A stretch of DNA of 64,000 bases from LMUY01 sp965199095 (GCA_965199095.1 CBDAQM010000004.1:744001-808000); one strand, 5' to 3'. Positions 42,098 through 50,205 are shown, counted from the first letter of the stretch. Translations and numbers: made by a program. The notes: generated from the letters alone by a model not told the origin.

Positions 42098-42690
42098 ACA
42101 CACTCACCCTGGCGCAGCAGATCCGTCGCACAGCTTTCCGCGACCTGACCAAGGCGCTGCTCATCCTACTGGTCGCCACGAACCTGGTCACCGGCTACCA
42201 TTATGCAAAAGTCGCTTTGGACGACCCGCGCGACTATGCCCAATACAATAGCTCCTACGGCCCGTTTGCGCTGAAGGACGGCATGACGACTGGGCTGGAG
42301 GCGCACACCTACGGGCCGCTGCAGAGCGTATACCACGCGGGTGACGCCGTGGCGTTCTCGACATCTCTGTGCCTGGCTCCGACGACTACAATCATCGGCC
42401 ATGCGCAGCTAGTCCGTGTAGCTCAGAACGGAGTGGGTGAGAGCGTCTTGGACCGCCGGGACACGCCGGTGACACCCGACGTGAACCGCTGCGGCCCCCG
42501 CGTCGGCGATTTCCGGATCCCAAATGACGCTTTGCCGGGAACCTACGAAATTCGCCGATGGGTGGATATCGACGGCCCGACATCCTGGGTGCGCAGGTTC
42601 TGGCCGCTGCAGATCCAGATTGAACCGCTGGTCATCCAGGTGGTCACAACGGTGTTCACCACACCTCCCGCGGACGCCTTAAAGCAGTAG
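42094..42690 (+). CDS. Membrane-anchored protein, unknown
   Basis: 198 aa from GTG 42094. An N-terminal hydrophobic helix (LTKALLILLVATNLVTGYHY) anchors a beta-rich domain exposed outside the cytoplasm (CGPRVGDFRIPNDALPGTYE, PLQIQIEPLVIQV). No signal cleavage site is obvious. It may interact with envelope components; family unknown. Confidence 0.55.
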   Translation: MNTLTLAQQIRRTAFRDLTKALLILLVATNLVTGYHYAKVALDDPRDYAQYNSSYGPFALKDGMTTGLEAHTYGPLQSVYHAGDAVAFSTSLCLAPTTTIIGHAQLVRVAQNGVGESVLDRRDTPVTPDVNRCGPRVGDFRIPNDALPGTYEIRRWVDIDGPTSWVRRFWPLQIQIEPLVIQVVTTVFTTPPADALKQ

Positions 42691-42841
42691 TGGATCTCTT
42701 TTACAGAGGGACACCTACCGCCACCCTGGCTGAACTTCTGTAAACAGGTTTGCTGTCAACGTAATACTTTGCACAACATCCTTGCGCCTTGCCGATTGCC
42801 TCCGTCACGCTTGGTTTCACCACCACCGCCACGAGGACATC

Positions 42842-44611
42842 ATGAATGCCCCTGCCTACGCATCCTCGGATGCGACCGCCCCAGTCTTGTCTTTGCGCCA
42901 GCAAGCCCGGCTTGAAGGCGTCTCAGCTTCAACAATCCACCGCCACCGTCAGCGCGCTGCGAAGGCGCAGCCTACGGCAACAGTAGACCTGGCAGCTGCA
43001 GTCCAGGCCCTTACCACCGCACAGGCCCAGCAGTCCGCATTGCTGACTAGGCTGCTGGGAGGTGACACCGAGATCCGGCTGCCCAAGACGGCCAAGGAAC
43101 CGAAGGCGGAAAAGGAGGAGAAGCCGGTTGCAGGCGGCACCCTGGCAGATCCGGAAGAGGCCGAACGCCGCGTCCATGGTAGGCGCTATATCCTGACCTC
43201 GGCGCAGAACAACAGCCACGTCCATGCGGGCCTCCTGGCCAGCCTTTTGACCATGGCCAAGCACACCGGGGCGGAGCTCCTCGTATCGGCGTTCACATAC
43301 AACAAGAACGCCTGGAACAACGGCTCGAACGTCACGGCCGAAAGCGCCGACGTATACTATGCCGAGGAGCTCGCTCCCTACCTGCAGCCGAAGCAGGCCG
43401 TCAGGCTGGCCGACGACCTCGTCTTCTGCGCGCAGCTGGACAGGCTGCCGACATCAGCGGATCCGCTGGCCAAGCTGGATAGCTACACCAGATCTTCATC
43501 CGGCATCGTCGGCCATCCAAGGGTTGCCGCGAAGAGCATGCCGGTCATGAAGGGCGAGGCGGAGCGCACGCTGTTCTCTACGGGCTGCATCACGCAGCGG
43601 AACTACGTCGACCGGTTGGCTGGTCAGGTAGCTGCTTTCCACCATACTTTCGCGGCCCTCTATGTCGAAGTGGATGCCGATGGCACTTGGTTTGCCCGGC
43701 AGCTGGTCGCCGAGGAGAGCGGGCACTTCCAAGACCTGACCACCGTCTACACCCCGGTCGGCACCCGGCAAGCCCGGCCAGCAGGCATCGTCTGGGGCGA
43801 CATCCACCGCAAGTGGATGGAGGATGAAATCGTCCAGGCATGCTGGGGCCAGGGCGGCATCCTAGAGACGTTGCGCCCGCTGACACAGGTCAAGCACGAC
43901 GTGTTGCACTTCCAGGGGCGCAGTCACCACGCCCTCAAGGATCCGTTCCTCATGGCGGAGTTCAAGCGCAACGGCGATGACAGCGTTGAGGCCGAAATCG
44001 CAGGCGATGCCCGTTTCCTGGCGGAGACCGAAGGCCCGGATGACTGCGAGACAATCATCCCGGAAGCCAACCACCACACGCACCTGCGCCGGTGGTTGAG
44101 CGAGGCGGATTTCCGCAGCGACCCGGTCAACGCCCGGTTCGGCCACTACCTGGCATACCGCACGCACGAGGCCATCGAAGAGGGGCGAGGAGCCGCGTTC
44201 AACGTCTACGAGTTCGCCGTCCGCGAGAAGGCTGCAGACCTGCAGCGGACACGGTTCCTTGGTGTGGACGAGTCCTGCGAGGTCGCAGGCATCGAGGTGG
44301 GTATCCACGGTGACCTCGGTCCGAACGGCAGCCGGGGTTCGCCCAAGGCGTTCCGCGCACTGGGCAAGCGGGCGGTCACCGGCCACACGCATACCGCGGG
44401 CATAGTCGACGGAATTTATACCGTGGGCGTCACCGCTGCGCTGGACCAGGGATACAACAAAGGCGCCTCGAGCTGGAGCCACACGCACTGCATCATTTAC
44501 GAGAGCGGCAAGCGCAGCCTGCTTACAATGCGTGGCGCACGTTGGCGCGGTGAGCCGCTGCCTGCGGCCAAGCCCCGAGTGCGAGTGCAGGCCGGGAGGT
44601 CCGCGGCATGA
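42842..44611 (+). CDS. T5 A1-like metallophosphatase/nuclease-type protein
   Basis: 589 aa from ATG 42842 (GAGG). N-terminal residues 15-45 form a helix-turn-helix-like element (SLRQQARLEGVSASTIHRHR); a Lys/Glu-rich linker follows. The large C-terminal part has metal-ligand motifs: GDIHRKWMEDE, HFQGRSHHALKDPF, EANHHTHLRRWL, IHGDLGPNGSRGSP, TGHTHTAGIVDG and a final SWSHTHCIIYESGKRS. This order is the pattern of the T5 A1 protein, predicted metallophosphatase needed for host DNA degradation and transfer of the first DNA step. Family recalled from memory. The N-terminal DNA-binding element is compatible with a nuclease role. Its long upstream gap (42691-42841) should hold the promoter. Confidence 0.68.
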   Translation: MNAPAYASSDATAPVLSLRQQARLEGVSASTIHRHRQRAAKAQPTATVDLAAAVQALTTAQAQQSALLTRLLGGDTEIRLPKTAKEPKAEKEEKPVAGGTLADPEEAERRVHGRRYILTSAQNNSHVHAGLLASLLTMAKHTGAELLVSAFTYNKNAWNNGSNVTAESADVYYAEELAPYLQPKQAVRLADDLVFCAQLDRLPTSADPLAKLDSYTRSSSGIVGHPRVAAKSMPVMKGEAERTLFSTGCITQRNYVDRLAGQVAAFHHTFAALYVEVDADGTWFARQLVAEESGHFQDLTTVYTPVGTRQARPAGIVWGDIHRKWMEDEIVQACWGQGGILETLRPLTQVKHDVLHFQGRSHHALKDPFLMAEFKRNGDDSVEAEIAGDARFLAETEGPDDCETIIPEANHHTHLRRWLSEADFRSDPVNARFGHYLAYRTHEAIEEGRGAAFNVYEFAVREKAADLQRTRFLGVDESCEVAGIEVGIHGDLGPNGSRGSPKAFRALGKRAVTGHTHTAGIVDGIYTVGVTAALDQGYNKGASSWSHTHCIIYESGKRSLLTMRGARWRGEPLPAAKPRVRVQAGRSAA

Positions 44612-44802
44612 GAAAGCCCGGCACTTCCCGGATGCCCGGATCTACCTTGGGCATCAACGTCCCGCGGTTGCTGCGTGCAGTAGAGCAGGGCGTCCTACCG
44701 GAGGACCTCGTCGAGCGCTTCGGCCTGTCGCAGCGGACCCTGACGAGCATAATCGCCTACCACCGCCGCCAGACGGCCCCAGCCAGGAGGACCGCAACAT
44801 GA
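44608..44802 (+). CDS. Mini-HTH protein, tandem copy 1
   Basis: 64 aa, overlapping the A1-like stop by 4 bp. The core LLRAVEQGVLPEDLVERFG, then LSQRTLTSIIAYHRRQ, is a small helix-turn-helix also found, diverged, in the next gene, so the two are paralogues of one domain. They probably act on DNA; partner unknown. Confidence 0.65.
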   Translation: MRKPGTSRMPGSTLGINVPRLLRAVEQGVLPEDLVERFGLSQRTLTSIIAYHRRQTAPARRTAT

Positions 44803-45014
44803 GCCGCGCGAGCGTCCATTCCCCCCGCCGCGACCGCCAGCGCGCTGCTGCATCAGACCCGTGTCCCGGCGTGAGAGCCGGTGTCCACGTGGGTAGGCTC
44901 CTGCGCGCGGTAGAGCAGGGCGTCGCTTTGGTCGACATCGAAGAGCGGTTCGGGATCCAGCACCCCAAAATTGCAGAAATCGTCGCCTACCACAGGCGAC
45001 AGCAGCCCGCCTGA
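44799..45014 (+). CDS. Mini-HTH protein, tandem copy 2
   Basis: 71 aa, AGGAGG before ATG. N-terminal basic tail (RASVHSPRRDRQRAAA), then the same domain as copy 1 (LLRAVEQGVALVDIEERFGI, then KIAEIVAYHRRQ). The tandem pair overlaps by 4 bp. A terminator follows at 45046-45065. Confidence 0.65.
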   Translation: MSRASVHSPRRDRQRAAASDPCPGVRAGVHVGRLLRAVEQGVALVDIEERFGIQHPKIAEIVAYHRRQQPA

Positions 45015-45045
45015 CCGAACCTGCATCCAGCTCAAGCCTACCGGA

Positions 45046-45075
45046 CCCCGCCCCACCAGGCGGGGTTCTGCATTT
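45046..45075 (+). terminator. Rho-independent terminator
   Basis: CCCCGCC (45046-45052) pairs with GGCGGGG (45059-45065); TTCTGCATTT follows. It separates the A1-like operon from the lysis region. Confidence 0.55.
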
Positions 45076-45088
45076 CTGGGAGGCCGTC

Positions 45089-45265
45089 ATGGCCCGTATC
45101 CACGTAGAGGCCGCGCCCGGCTCCATCAGCCTGCGCATCGTATCCAGCATCAACACGTCCACGCTGGAATTGGAGATAGAGGCCGCCGTGCAGCTCGCCA
45201 GCGACATCCTGGATGCCGCGCACGACGCTCTGGCAGCCGACACCACAGAACCCGTTGCGGTCTAG
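45089..45265 (+). CDS. Small acidic protein before lysis genes
   Basis: 58 aa with GGGAGG ribosome site (starts MARIHVEAAPGSISLRIV, ends EPVAV). Mainly helical and acidic (LELEIEAAVQLASDILDAA). Not recognised. A 210-bp gap after it contains no convincing gene. Confidence 0.5.
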   Translation: MARIHVEAAPGSISLRIVSSINTSTLELEIEAAVQLASDILDAAHDALAADTTEPVAV

Positions 45266-45475
45266 CGTAGCCTGGCCCTGGACGCCGACTTCACCGCCCG
45301 GTTCCTGCGCGCCAGCAAGGCCCGCCGCCTGGATGGCCAGCCGGGTTCCGGCAATTACACCGGCCGGTAACATCAAGCCGGATCCAATGCGCCAACGCGG
45401 TGGATGACACCGCACGGTGTGCCCGCCCCGAAGACCAACGACGCGGCGACCAACGCCGCCACTACGGAGAACCTC

Positions 45476-46078
45476 ATGTTCAATTTCGTCACCCAGTTCC
45501 TGGGCGGGTCAGCCACGCCCGCCGTCCAGGCCGCAGCACCGGCACCGGCGACCGCATCCCGTTTTCAGGCGTGCCTTGACTTCACATGGCGTCCAGACAT
45601 GGACGGCCAGCCGCTGCACGTGACGCCGGGCGACCATGGGGGAGCGACGTCGTGGGGAGTGACGCTGGCGTCGTATGCCAGCTGGCGCGCTGACCATGGC
45701 GAGCACACCACGACGGAAGCCGACCTGGCCGCAGCCAGCAAGACCGAACTCGCCGAGATGATACGGGCGAGATATTGGATGCCGGTCGGCGGTGACGGCC
45801 TGGCTGCCGGTGTCGACCTGCTCGCATTCGACTTCGGGTTTACGTCCGGCACCGGCACCAGCTCCCGCCTGCTACAGGAAGTCCTGGGCGTCACCGTCGA
45901 CGGTGCCATCGGCCCCCACACGCTGGCAGCCGCGGCAGCCCACGACCGCATGGACCTGGTCCGCCAGCTCGGTGCCCGGCACCAGGCCTACTACCAGTCC
46001 CTGGCCCAGTATCCGGTATTCGGTCGTGGATGGAGCAGGCGCAATGCCGCCCGCCTTGCAATCGCCCTTGCGACCTGA
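45476..46078 (+). CDS. Putative endolysin (GH108-like with peptidoglycan-binding domain)
   Basis: 200 aa. The middle resembles GH108/lysozyme-type endolysins: RFQACLDFTWRPDMDG, GDHGGATSWGVTLASY, EMIRARYWMPVGGDGLA, DLLAFDFGFTSGTGTSSR. A C-terminal peptidoglycan-binding part has VLGVTVDGAIGPHTLAA. It would cut glycan strands for lysis; no signal peptide, so a holin must release it. The usual EGG catalytic motif (Glu in HEGGY) is not seen at its expected place; the aligned segment reads DFTWRPDMDG, so catalysis may use another acid. Confidence 0.78.
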   Translation: MFNFVTQFLGGSATPAVQAAAPAPATASRFQACLDFTWRPDMDGQPLHVTPGDHGGATSWGVTLASYASWRADHGEHTTTEADLAAASKTELAEMIRARYWMPVGGDGLAAGVDLLAFDFGFTSGTGTSSRLLQEVLGVTVDGAIGPHTLAAAAAHDRMDLVRQLGARHQAYYQSLAQYPVFGRGWSRRNAARLAIALAT

Positions 46079-46088
46079 GGATGTTCCT

Positions 46089-46400
46089 ATGGACAAACCA
46101 GTTCCCGTCATACCCGCGACGACCTCGTCCGGCTGGACCAGCAACGGCGTCGTCATCGTCAACACGCTTGCGGCCTGGCTGGTCATCCTGGTCGCCCTGT
46201 GGCGGCACTCGGACAGCCTGACGGCGGTCACGTCGGCGATGACCATGGTCATCCTGATGGTGTTCGCCGTGGAGCGTGGCCTCCGGCACCTCGACCTGCG
46301 CGCCGGTGCAGACGGCGTCACGGCGAGGGTCAGCGACGAGCTGCCCGCCGCCGTCGAACCACCGACCACCGTCGAAAAAGAGACGTCAGCCCCTGCCTGA
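46089..46400 (+). CDS. Holin-like protein
   Basis: 103 aa with two predicted membrane helices (VVIVNTLAAWLVILVALWRH and LTAVTSAMTMVILMVFAVER) and a polar C-terminus. Position directly after the endolysin and before the spanins fits a holin that makes the lesion for lysin release. Other small two-helix membrane proteins look similar, so location carries much of the weight. Confidence 0.7.
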   Translation: MDKPVPVIPATTSSGWTSNGVVIVNTLAAWLVILVALWRHSDSLTAVTSAMTMVILMVFAVERGLRHLDLRAGADGVTARVSDELPAAVEPPTTVEKETSAPA

Positions 46401-46411
46401 GGAGGGCACCC

Positions 46412-46834
46412 ATGTTCGCATCCGTAACGGCGGCCTTCGGTGCCGCCAAGCTCGCCATGGTCGGCCTAGTGCTCGTCATGCTGGCCGGATCCTGCTGGAC
46501 GGCGAAGCACTTCTACGACCAGGCCCACGTCCTGCAGGCCCAGGTCGCCTTCGCGGCAACGCAGCTGGCCACGGCCCAGCGGGACGCCAGCGAGGCCGAG
46601 GCAGCACTCACCGCCGCAGCCGATGCCGCCCGAGCCCGTCTGGCGGCCAGCGACCACATCCGGAGGACCATCTATGCGACACCCACGACTTCCACGTGCG
46701 CCAGCAGCCCTGCTGTCGCTGCTCTCCTTGGCGGCATGCGTCAGCCAGCCGCAGCCGGTGGCCCATCTGCCGGTGCCGGACGGATTGCTGGTGTGCCAGA
46801 TGCAGCCGGACACGCCGCCGGATCCGGTCACTGA
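46412..46834 (+). CDS. Rz: Inner-membrane spanin (Rz-like)
   Basis: 140 aa, GAGGAGGGC before ATG. An N-terminal helix (LAMVGLVLVMLAGSCWTAKHF) followed by a periplasmic coiled coil (LQAQVAFAATQLATAQRDAS) is the i-spanin layout. With its nested partner it joins inner and outer membranes in the final lysis step. The C-terminal part overlaps the Rz1 gene. Confidence 0.82.
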   Translation: MFASVTAAFGAAKLAMVGLVLVMLAGSCWTAKHFYDQAHVLQAQVAFAATQLATAQRDASEAEAALTAAADAARARLAASDHIRRTIYATPTTSTCASSPAVAALLGGMRQPAAAGGPSAGAGRIAGVPDAAGHAAGSGH

Positions 46835-46955
46835 CCAGGAGCTGGCCGACTGGATCCTGACGGTAGCCGACGCGGGCCAGGACTGCCGCGACAAGCTGGC
46901 GCAGGTCGGCGGCTTGCTGCACGCCAGGGATGCCGACGACGCCAAGAGCCGGTGA
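46674..46955 (+). CDS. Rz1: Outer-membrane spanin lipoprotein (Rz1-like)
   Basis: 93 aa from ATG 46674 (GGAGG), in a different frame starting inside Rz. The signal peptide ends in the lipobox LSLAAC, so it is lipidated at Cys and sorted to the outer membrane; a Pro-rich stretch (QPQPVAHLPVPDG, DTPPDPV) follows. Nested Rz/Rz1 is the classical arrangement. Confidence 0.85.
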   Translation: MRHPRLPRAPAALLSLLSLAACVSQPQPVAHLPVPDGLLVCQMQPDTPPDPVTDQELADWILTVADAGQDCRDKLAQVGGLLHARDADDAKSR

Positions 46956-46966
46956 CGACGATGAGG

Positions 46967-46995
46967 CCGCCCCGGGGAGACCTGGGGCGGTTTTC
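46967..46995 (+). terminator. Rho-independent terminator after lysis genes
   Basis: CCGCCCC (46967-46973) pairs with GGGGCGG (46984-46990), then TTTTCTGATT. It closes the late operon and abuts the convergent moron. Confidence 0.75.
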
Positions 46996-47010
46996 TGATT
47001 CCAGGCCCCT

Positions 47011-47772
47011 TCAGAGGCCCGGCTTGACCCTGCTGCCCTGGGCCTCCGCGGCCTGCTTCTGGGCCTGGAGGGCGCTCTGCTGGATGGCGATTTTCGCCTT
47101 CGTGTCTGCCAGCACCGCCTGGGTGTCGATGGCATGCTCGTTGATGCCGACGATGAGACCGTCCTGGCCTTCCCGAAGGCCGTCGATGCGCAGCAGCTGG
47201 CCGCACTGCGGATCCAGTTCGGACCAGGTCTCCATACCCTCGATGAGCAGGGTATTCGTGCCGTTCCCCATGGCCTCGCGGCGGCACCCTGGGGCCTGCG
47301 TGGGCTTGCCCTGGACGTCGAGCAGGATTTGCGCAGTCTCAGTTTGCTTGCCCATGAAGTTCTGGTGCGCAATCTGCGCTCCAAAGCCTTCCTTCACGGC
47401 GTCGGCAAACGACGTCAGGCTTGGCTGCTCGCCCTTCTTGAAGCCCTGCCGCCGCATGATTTCGACCGCTTTGTGGCCCTGGGTTTCGTCGAACACCACG
47501 GCCGTCAGAGAGTATGTCGTGTCGGTATAACGGTATTTGTCGGCGTCCGGCTCAAGCAAAAGCAGGGCTCGTGGGAATGCTCCGCTGCGGTCAGCCTTCT
47601 GGGTCGTGTAGACGCGCACTGCGCCTTTCTGGTGAAACAGGGCCGATACTTCATCGTAGGAGCTACCTAGGGTCACTCCATTCAACTTCCAGGGGACTTC
47701 TGCTTTGGCGTTACTCACCGCGAACATCGCGAATGCAACAATTACAAGCTTTGGAAGACCTGAATGACGCAT
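47011..47772 (-). CDS. Secreted moron protein, unknown
   Basis: 253 aa with a signal peptide (hydrophobic LVIVAFAMFAVSNAKA, cut likely before EVPWKLNG). The mature part starts VPWKLNGVTLGSSYDEVSAL, a pattern seen in small periplasmic proteins of unknown role; a Cys pair (PGCRRE and DPQCGQ) could be disulfide-bonded, and the C-terminus is Gln/Ala-rich helix. Opposite strand to the late operon and after its terminator, so expressed separately. Likely lysogenic-conversion cargo. Confidence 0.7.
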   Translation of the reverse strand: MRHSGLPKLVIVAFAMFAVSNAKAEVPWKLNGVTLGSSYDEVSALFHQKGAVRVYTTQKADRSGAFPRALLLLEPDADKYRYTDTTYSLTAVVFDETQGHKAVEIMRRQGFKKGEQPSLTSFADAVKEGFGAQIAHQNFMGKQTETAQILLDVQGKPTQAPGCRREAMGNGTNTLLIEGMETWSELDPQCGQLLRIDGLREGQDGLIVGINEHAIDTQAVLADTKAKIAIQQSALQAQKQAAEAQGSRVKPGL

Positions 47773-47835
47773 GGACTGCCCCTGAAACGGATATCATGGA
47801 TCAAGCACAATCGATGCGACTGGACAATGGTCTGT

Positions 47836-48123
47836 CTAGTAGGCGACTTCCGGTCCCATGAGGGGCAGCCTCCTGCCGGGCCGGTCTTCCGCCAGCACCA
47901 CCGCACCAGGTCCACGGCCGCATGTCACACATCGCAGCCGCTGCAGGACCTGGCCTACTGTGGCGCTCGGGTAATGGTCCACGAGCTTGGCCACCCGGTG
48001 ATACCTGCCGGACGGACATCCGGATCCGGAGCAGTCTACCTCGAGCCGCCAGTCCCGAAAGCTGGCGAGGGGTAGCAACAGCACATCGGACCTGATTTTG
48101 CCGGGGGAGCGGTTGTGGGCCAC
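47836..48123 (-). CDS. Putative zinc-binding protein
   Basis: 95 aa from GTG 48123. The Cys pairs in VDCSGSGCPSGRYHRV and LRCVTCGRGPGAVVLAED form a likely zinc site. The arrangement (LEVDC..C, LVDHYPSATVGQVLQRLRC, CG, VVLAE) matches a small alphaproteobacterial family I know only as hypothetical. Possible nucleic-acid or regulatory protein. Confidence 0.65.
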   Translation of the reverse strand: MAHNRSPGKIRSDVLLLPLASFRDWRLEVDCSGSGCPSGRYHRVAKLVDHYPSATVGQVLQRLRCVTCGRGPGAVVLAEDRPGRRLPLMGPEVAY

Positions 48124-48252
48124 GCCGGGAGGCTATCCGGGGACCTACGTGAGAACAAGGGGTGAACAACATTGGGATCCGTGTGTCTGGCGTGGGCGCC
48201 TGTTAGGATGAGGTACGTCCAAGGTGGTGGTGCACTGGGATGTCAGGGCAGA

Positions 48253-48288
48253 GGGCCGGATCCAGCGATGGGTCCGGCCCTTCCTCAT
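48253..48288 (+). terminator. Rho-independent terminator
   Basis: GGGCCGGA (48253-48260) pairs with TCCGGCCC (48273-48280) and is followed by TTCCTCATT. Confidence 0.6.
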
Positions 48289-48397
48289 TCTAGGTATCGC
48301 CGTCGACAATCCCTGGGGAACGGAGTAGGAACAAACTAGACTGCTTTGGCGAATCTGGTTGGGCATGCCAGCCTAGGATCCGGGATAAGGATTGGTA

Positions 48398-49072
48398 ATG
48401 CCTGCTGCAAAGACGACCGACGACCTGCTGGCAACAGCCTCCCGCGACCTGCTTGCGGTGGCCGGTCGGCAACGCTTCTCGACCATCCTGGCCGACCCGC
48501 CGTGGAGGTTCATCAACAGCACAGGCAAGGTCGCCCCAGAGCACAGGCGCCTGGCCCGCTACGCGACCATGGAGTTGCCGGACATCTGCGCGCTGCCCGT
48601 GGCGGACATCGCCGCGCCGACATCACACCTTTATCTGTGGGTCCCGAACGCCCTCCTTCCCGAAGGCCTGGAGGTCATGAAGGCCTGGGGTTTCAATTAC
48701 AAAAGTAACATCGTCTGGCACAAACGCAGGAAAGATGGCGGCAGCGACGGTCGCGGCGTGGGCTTTTACTTCAGGAACGTGACTGAAATCGTGTTGTTCG
48801 GCGTCCGAGGGAAGAACGCCAGGACGCTTCAGCCGGGTAGGACGCAGGTCAACTTCCTGAGCACCCAAAAAAGGGAGCACAGCCGCAAGCCGGACGAGGT
48901 GTATCCCATTATCGAGGCCTGCAGCCCTGGGCCTCGAATTGAATTGTTCTCCAGGGGGATCCGGCCGGGATGGACGACGTGGGGGAATCAAGCCGAAGCG
49001 GACTACGCGCCCACCTGGAAGACGTACGCCAATCATTCGCAGGCCGGACGCCTGCAGGTCGCCGCGGAGTAG
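48398..49072 (+). CDS. MT-A70-family DNA adenine methyltransferase
   Basis: 224 aa from ATG 48398 (AAGG upstream). The catalytic motif DPPW is at residues 33-36; downstream SHLYLWVPNALLPEGLEVMK, NIVWHKRRKDGG, GFYFRNVTEIVLFG and HSRKPDEVYPIIE complete the MT-A70/Ime4-like pattern. It transfers methyl from SAM to the N6 of adenine in DNA. It is convergent with, and almost touches, a BglII/BstYI-like endonuclease, so it is probably the protecting enzyme of a restriction-modification pair. Confidence 0.88.
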   Translation: MPAAKTTDDLLATASRDLLAVAGRQRFSTILADPPWRFINSTGKVAPEHRRLARYATMELPDICALPVADIAAPTSHLYLWVPNALLPEGLEVMKAWGFNYKSNIVWHKRRKDGGSDGRGVGFYFRNVTEIVLFGVRGKNARTLQPGRTQVNFLSTQKREHSRKPDEVYPIIEACSPGPRIELFSRGIRPGWTTWGNQAEADYAPTWKTYANHSQAGRLQVAAE

Positions 49073-49075
49073 GGG

Positions 49076-49795
49076 TCAGCCCTCTTCGTCTTCTTCGTCG
49101 ACGTCGAATTCGCTGCGCGGGACCGGCAGGCCCTTTTTCCTGGCAGCAGTCTTCGCTGCCTTGGCAGCTGCAATCTTTGCCTTCAAGTCGGCCAACGCCG
49201 TAGGTCCGTCGTCTACGAACAAGGCGGGCGTGATTGCAAATGTGAGGACAGGGCAACCGCCACCGCCGCCGCCGTCCAGGCGAGGCCACAGCTTCTCGTG
49301 GTGCGTCGTGGCGGCGCCGTATGACGCTCCCTTGCCAAGCCTTTTGAACAAGGCTTGCAGTTCCGTGGCCCGGGTGACCACGATACCGACCTGGATTGCC
49401 CGCAGGTCGAACAGCAGTCGAAAGTTGTTGAGGTCGCGGTCGAAGAACGGGTCCTTATTATTCCACTCGACTTCGAGGGCCACGCCATCCTTGAGGCAGT
49501 CGACGGCATGCGTAGGGCTGGCAAACGTGGTCTCGTCTACCGTAATGCTGGTGGCAAACCCCTTCTCAATCCATCCTTTGCTGTAGAATGCCCCATCTAT
49601 TCGTCTGGATATCAAGGACCGGTTGCCGCCGCCCACGATTACTTCGGAGGCATACAAGCGAAAGCCCCGGAGGACCTCCAGGACCTCCGACCACTGTTCC
49701 GGGCACGCCGTCTCGAGAATCCCGGTGGCATTCCTCCACTCCTTGACGTGGTAGAGGTCCCGGATGTCTGGCGGAATGAGATGGTCGGTGGCCAT
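49076..49795 (-). CDS. BglII/BstYI-like type II restriction endonuclease
   Basis: 239 aa from ATG 49795 (an open frame continues to 49852). The family signature is VALEVEWNNKDPFFDRDLNN, with likely active-site acids Glu108 and Glu110, preceded by Asp99; GGGGGCPVLTFAITP follows. Family members recognise and cut GATC-centred six-base sites such as AGATCT or RGATCY. The acidic C-terminus (EFDVDEEDEEG) is extra. With the adjacent methylase it forms a phage-borne restriction system. Confidence 0.85.
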   Translation of the reverse strand: MATDHLIPPDIRDLYHVKEWRNATGILETACPEQWSEVLEVLRGFRLYASEVIVGGGNRSLISRRIDGAFYSKGWIEKGFATSITVDETTFASPTHAVDCLKDGVALEVEWNNKDPFFDRDLNNFRLLFDLRAIQVGIVVTRATELQALFKRLGKGASYGAATTHHEKLWPRLDGGGGGGCPVLTFAITPALFVDDGPTALADLKAKIAAAKAAKTAARKKGLPVPRSEFDVDEEDEEG

Positions 49796-49900
49796 GGCCG
49801 CACTGTAGGCTTTCGGCGGGATTCGGCCAGTATTCCGAGGCTTACGCAGCACAATGGTCTCCAGAAGGCTTTCCTCTGAAGACCACTGTTGCTAAGCAGG

Positions 49901-49992
49901 TGGTGGGCCGGGTGGGACTCGAACCCACATTCTCCCCTTTACAAGAGGGGCACTGTTCGTCCTTGCGAGACTTCCAATTCAGCTACCGGCCC
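49901..49992 (-). tRNA. Phage tRNA-Thr (anticodon TGT), enlarged D-loop
   Basis: 92 nt with encoded CCA. Acceptor GGGCCGG/CCGGCCC, anticodon arm CCCCT/AGGGG with loop CTTGTAA (anticodon TGT, reading ACA) and T arm GTGGG/CCCAC with loop TTCGAGT. The D stem GCTG/CAGT encloses 24 nt instead of 8-11; the extra part can form its own small GTC/GAC hairpin. ACA is rare in GC-rich hosts, which may explain carriage. Confidence 0.85.
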
Positions 49993-50014
49993 GGCTGAGT
50001 AGGGTGCCGACCTA

Positions 50015-50067
50015 GCCCGCTACGTCCTCCCCCTCAGAAAAGGCGGACGTAGCGGGCTTCTTCGTTT
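50015..50067 (+). terminator. Strong rho-independent terminator
   Basis: GCCCGCTACGTCC (50015-50027) pairs perfectly with GGACGTAGCGGGC (50045-50057), followed by TTCTTCGTTT. Confidence 0.8.
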
Positions 50068-50205
50068 CTGCCCCACGCGCCGGTCGGCGCTAACGCTGGG
50101 GCCATCTCTGTTGTCAACACTACCTATCCTCCAACCCCCGACTCGAGGCGCGGGCAAGCCTGCTTGCTGGATAGCCGTACGATGGATCGGGTGCAATCCA
50201 CATTG

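Noticed and set aside
45266..45475. Possible 30-codon ORF (LDADFTARFL...) before the endolysin
   Set aside because: No ATG, GTG or TTG start and an in-frame stop just upstream.
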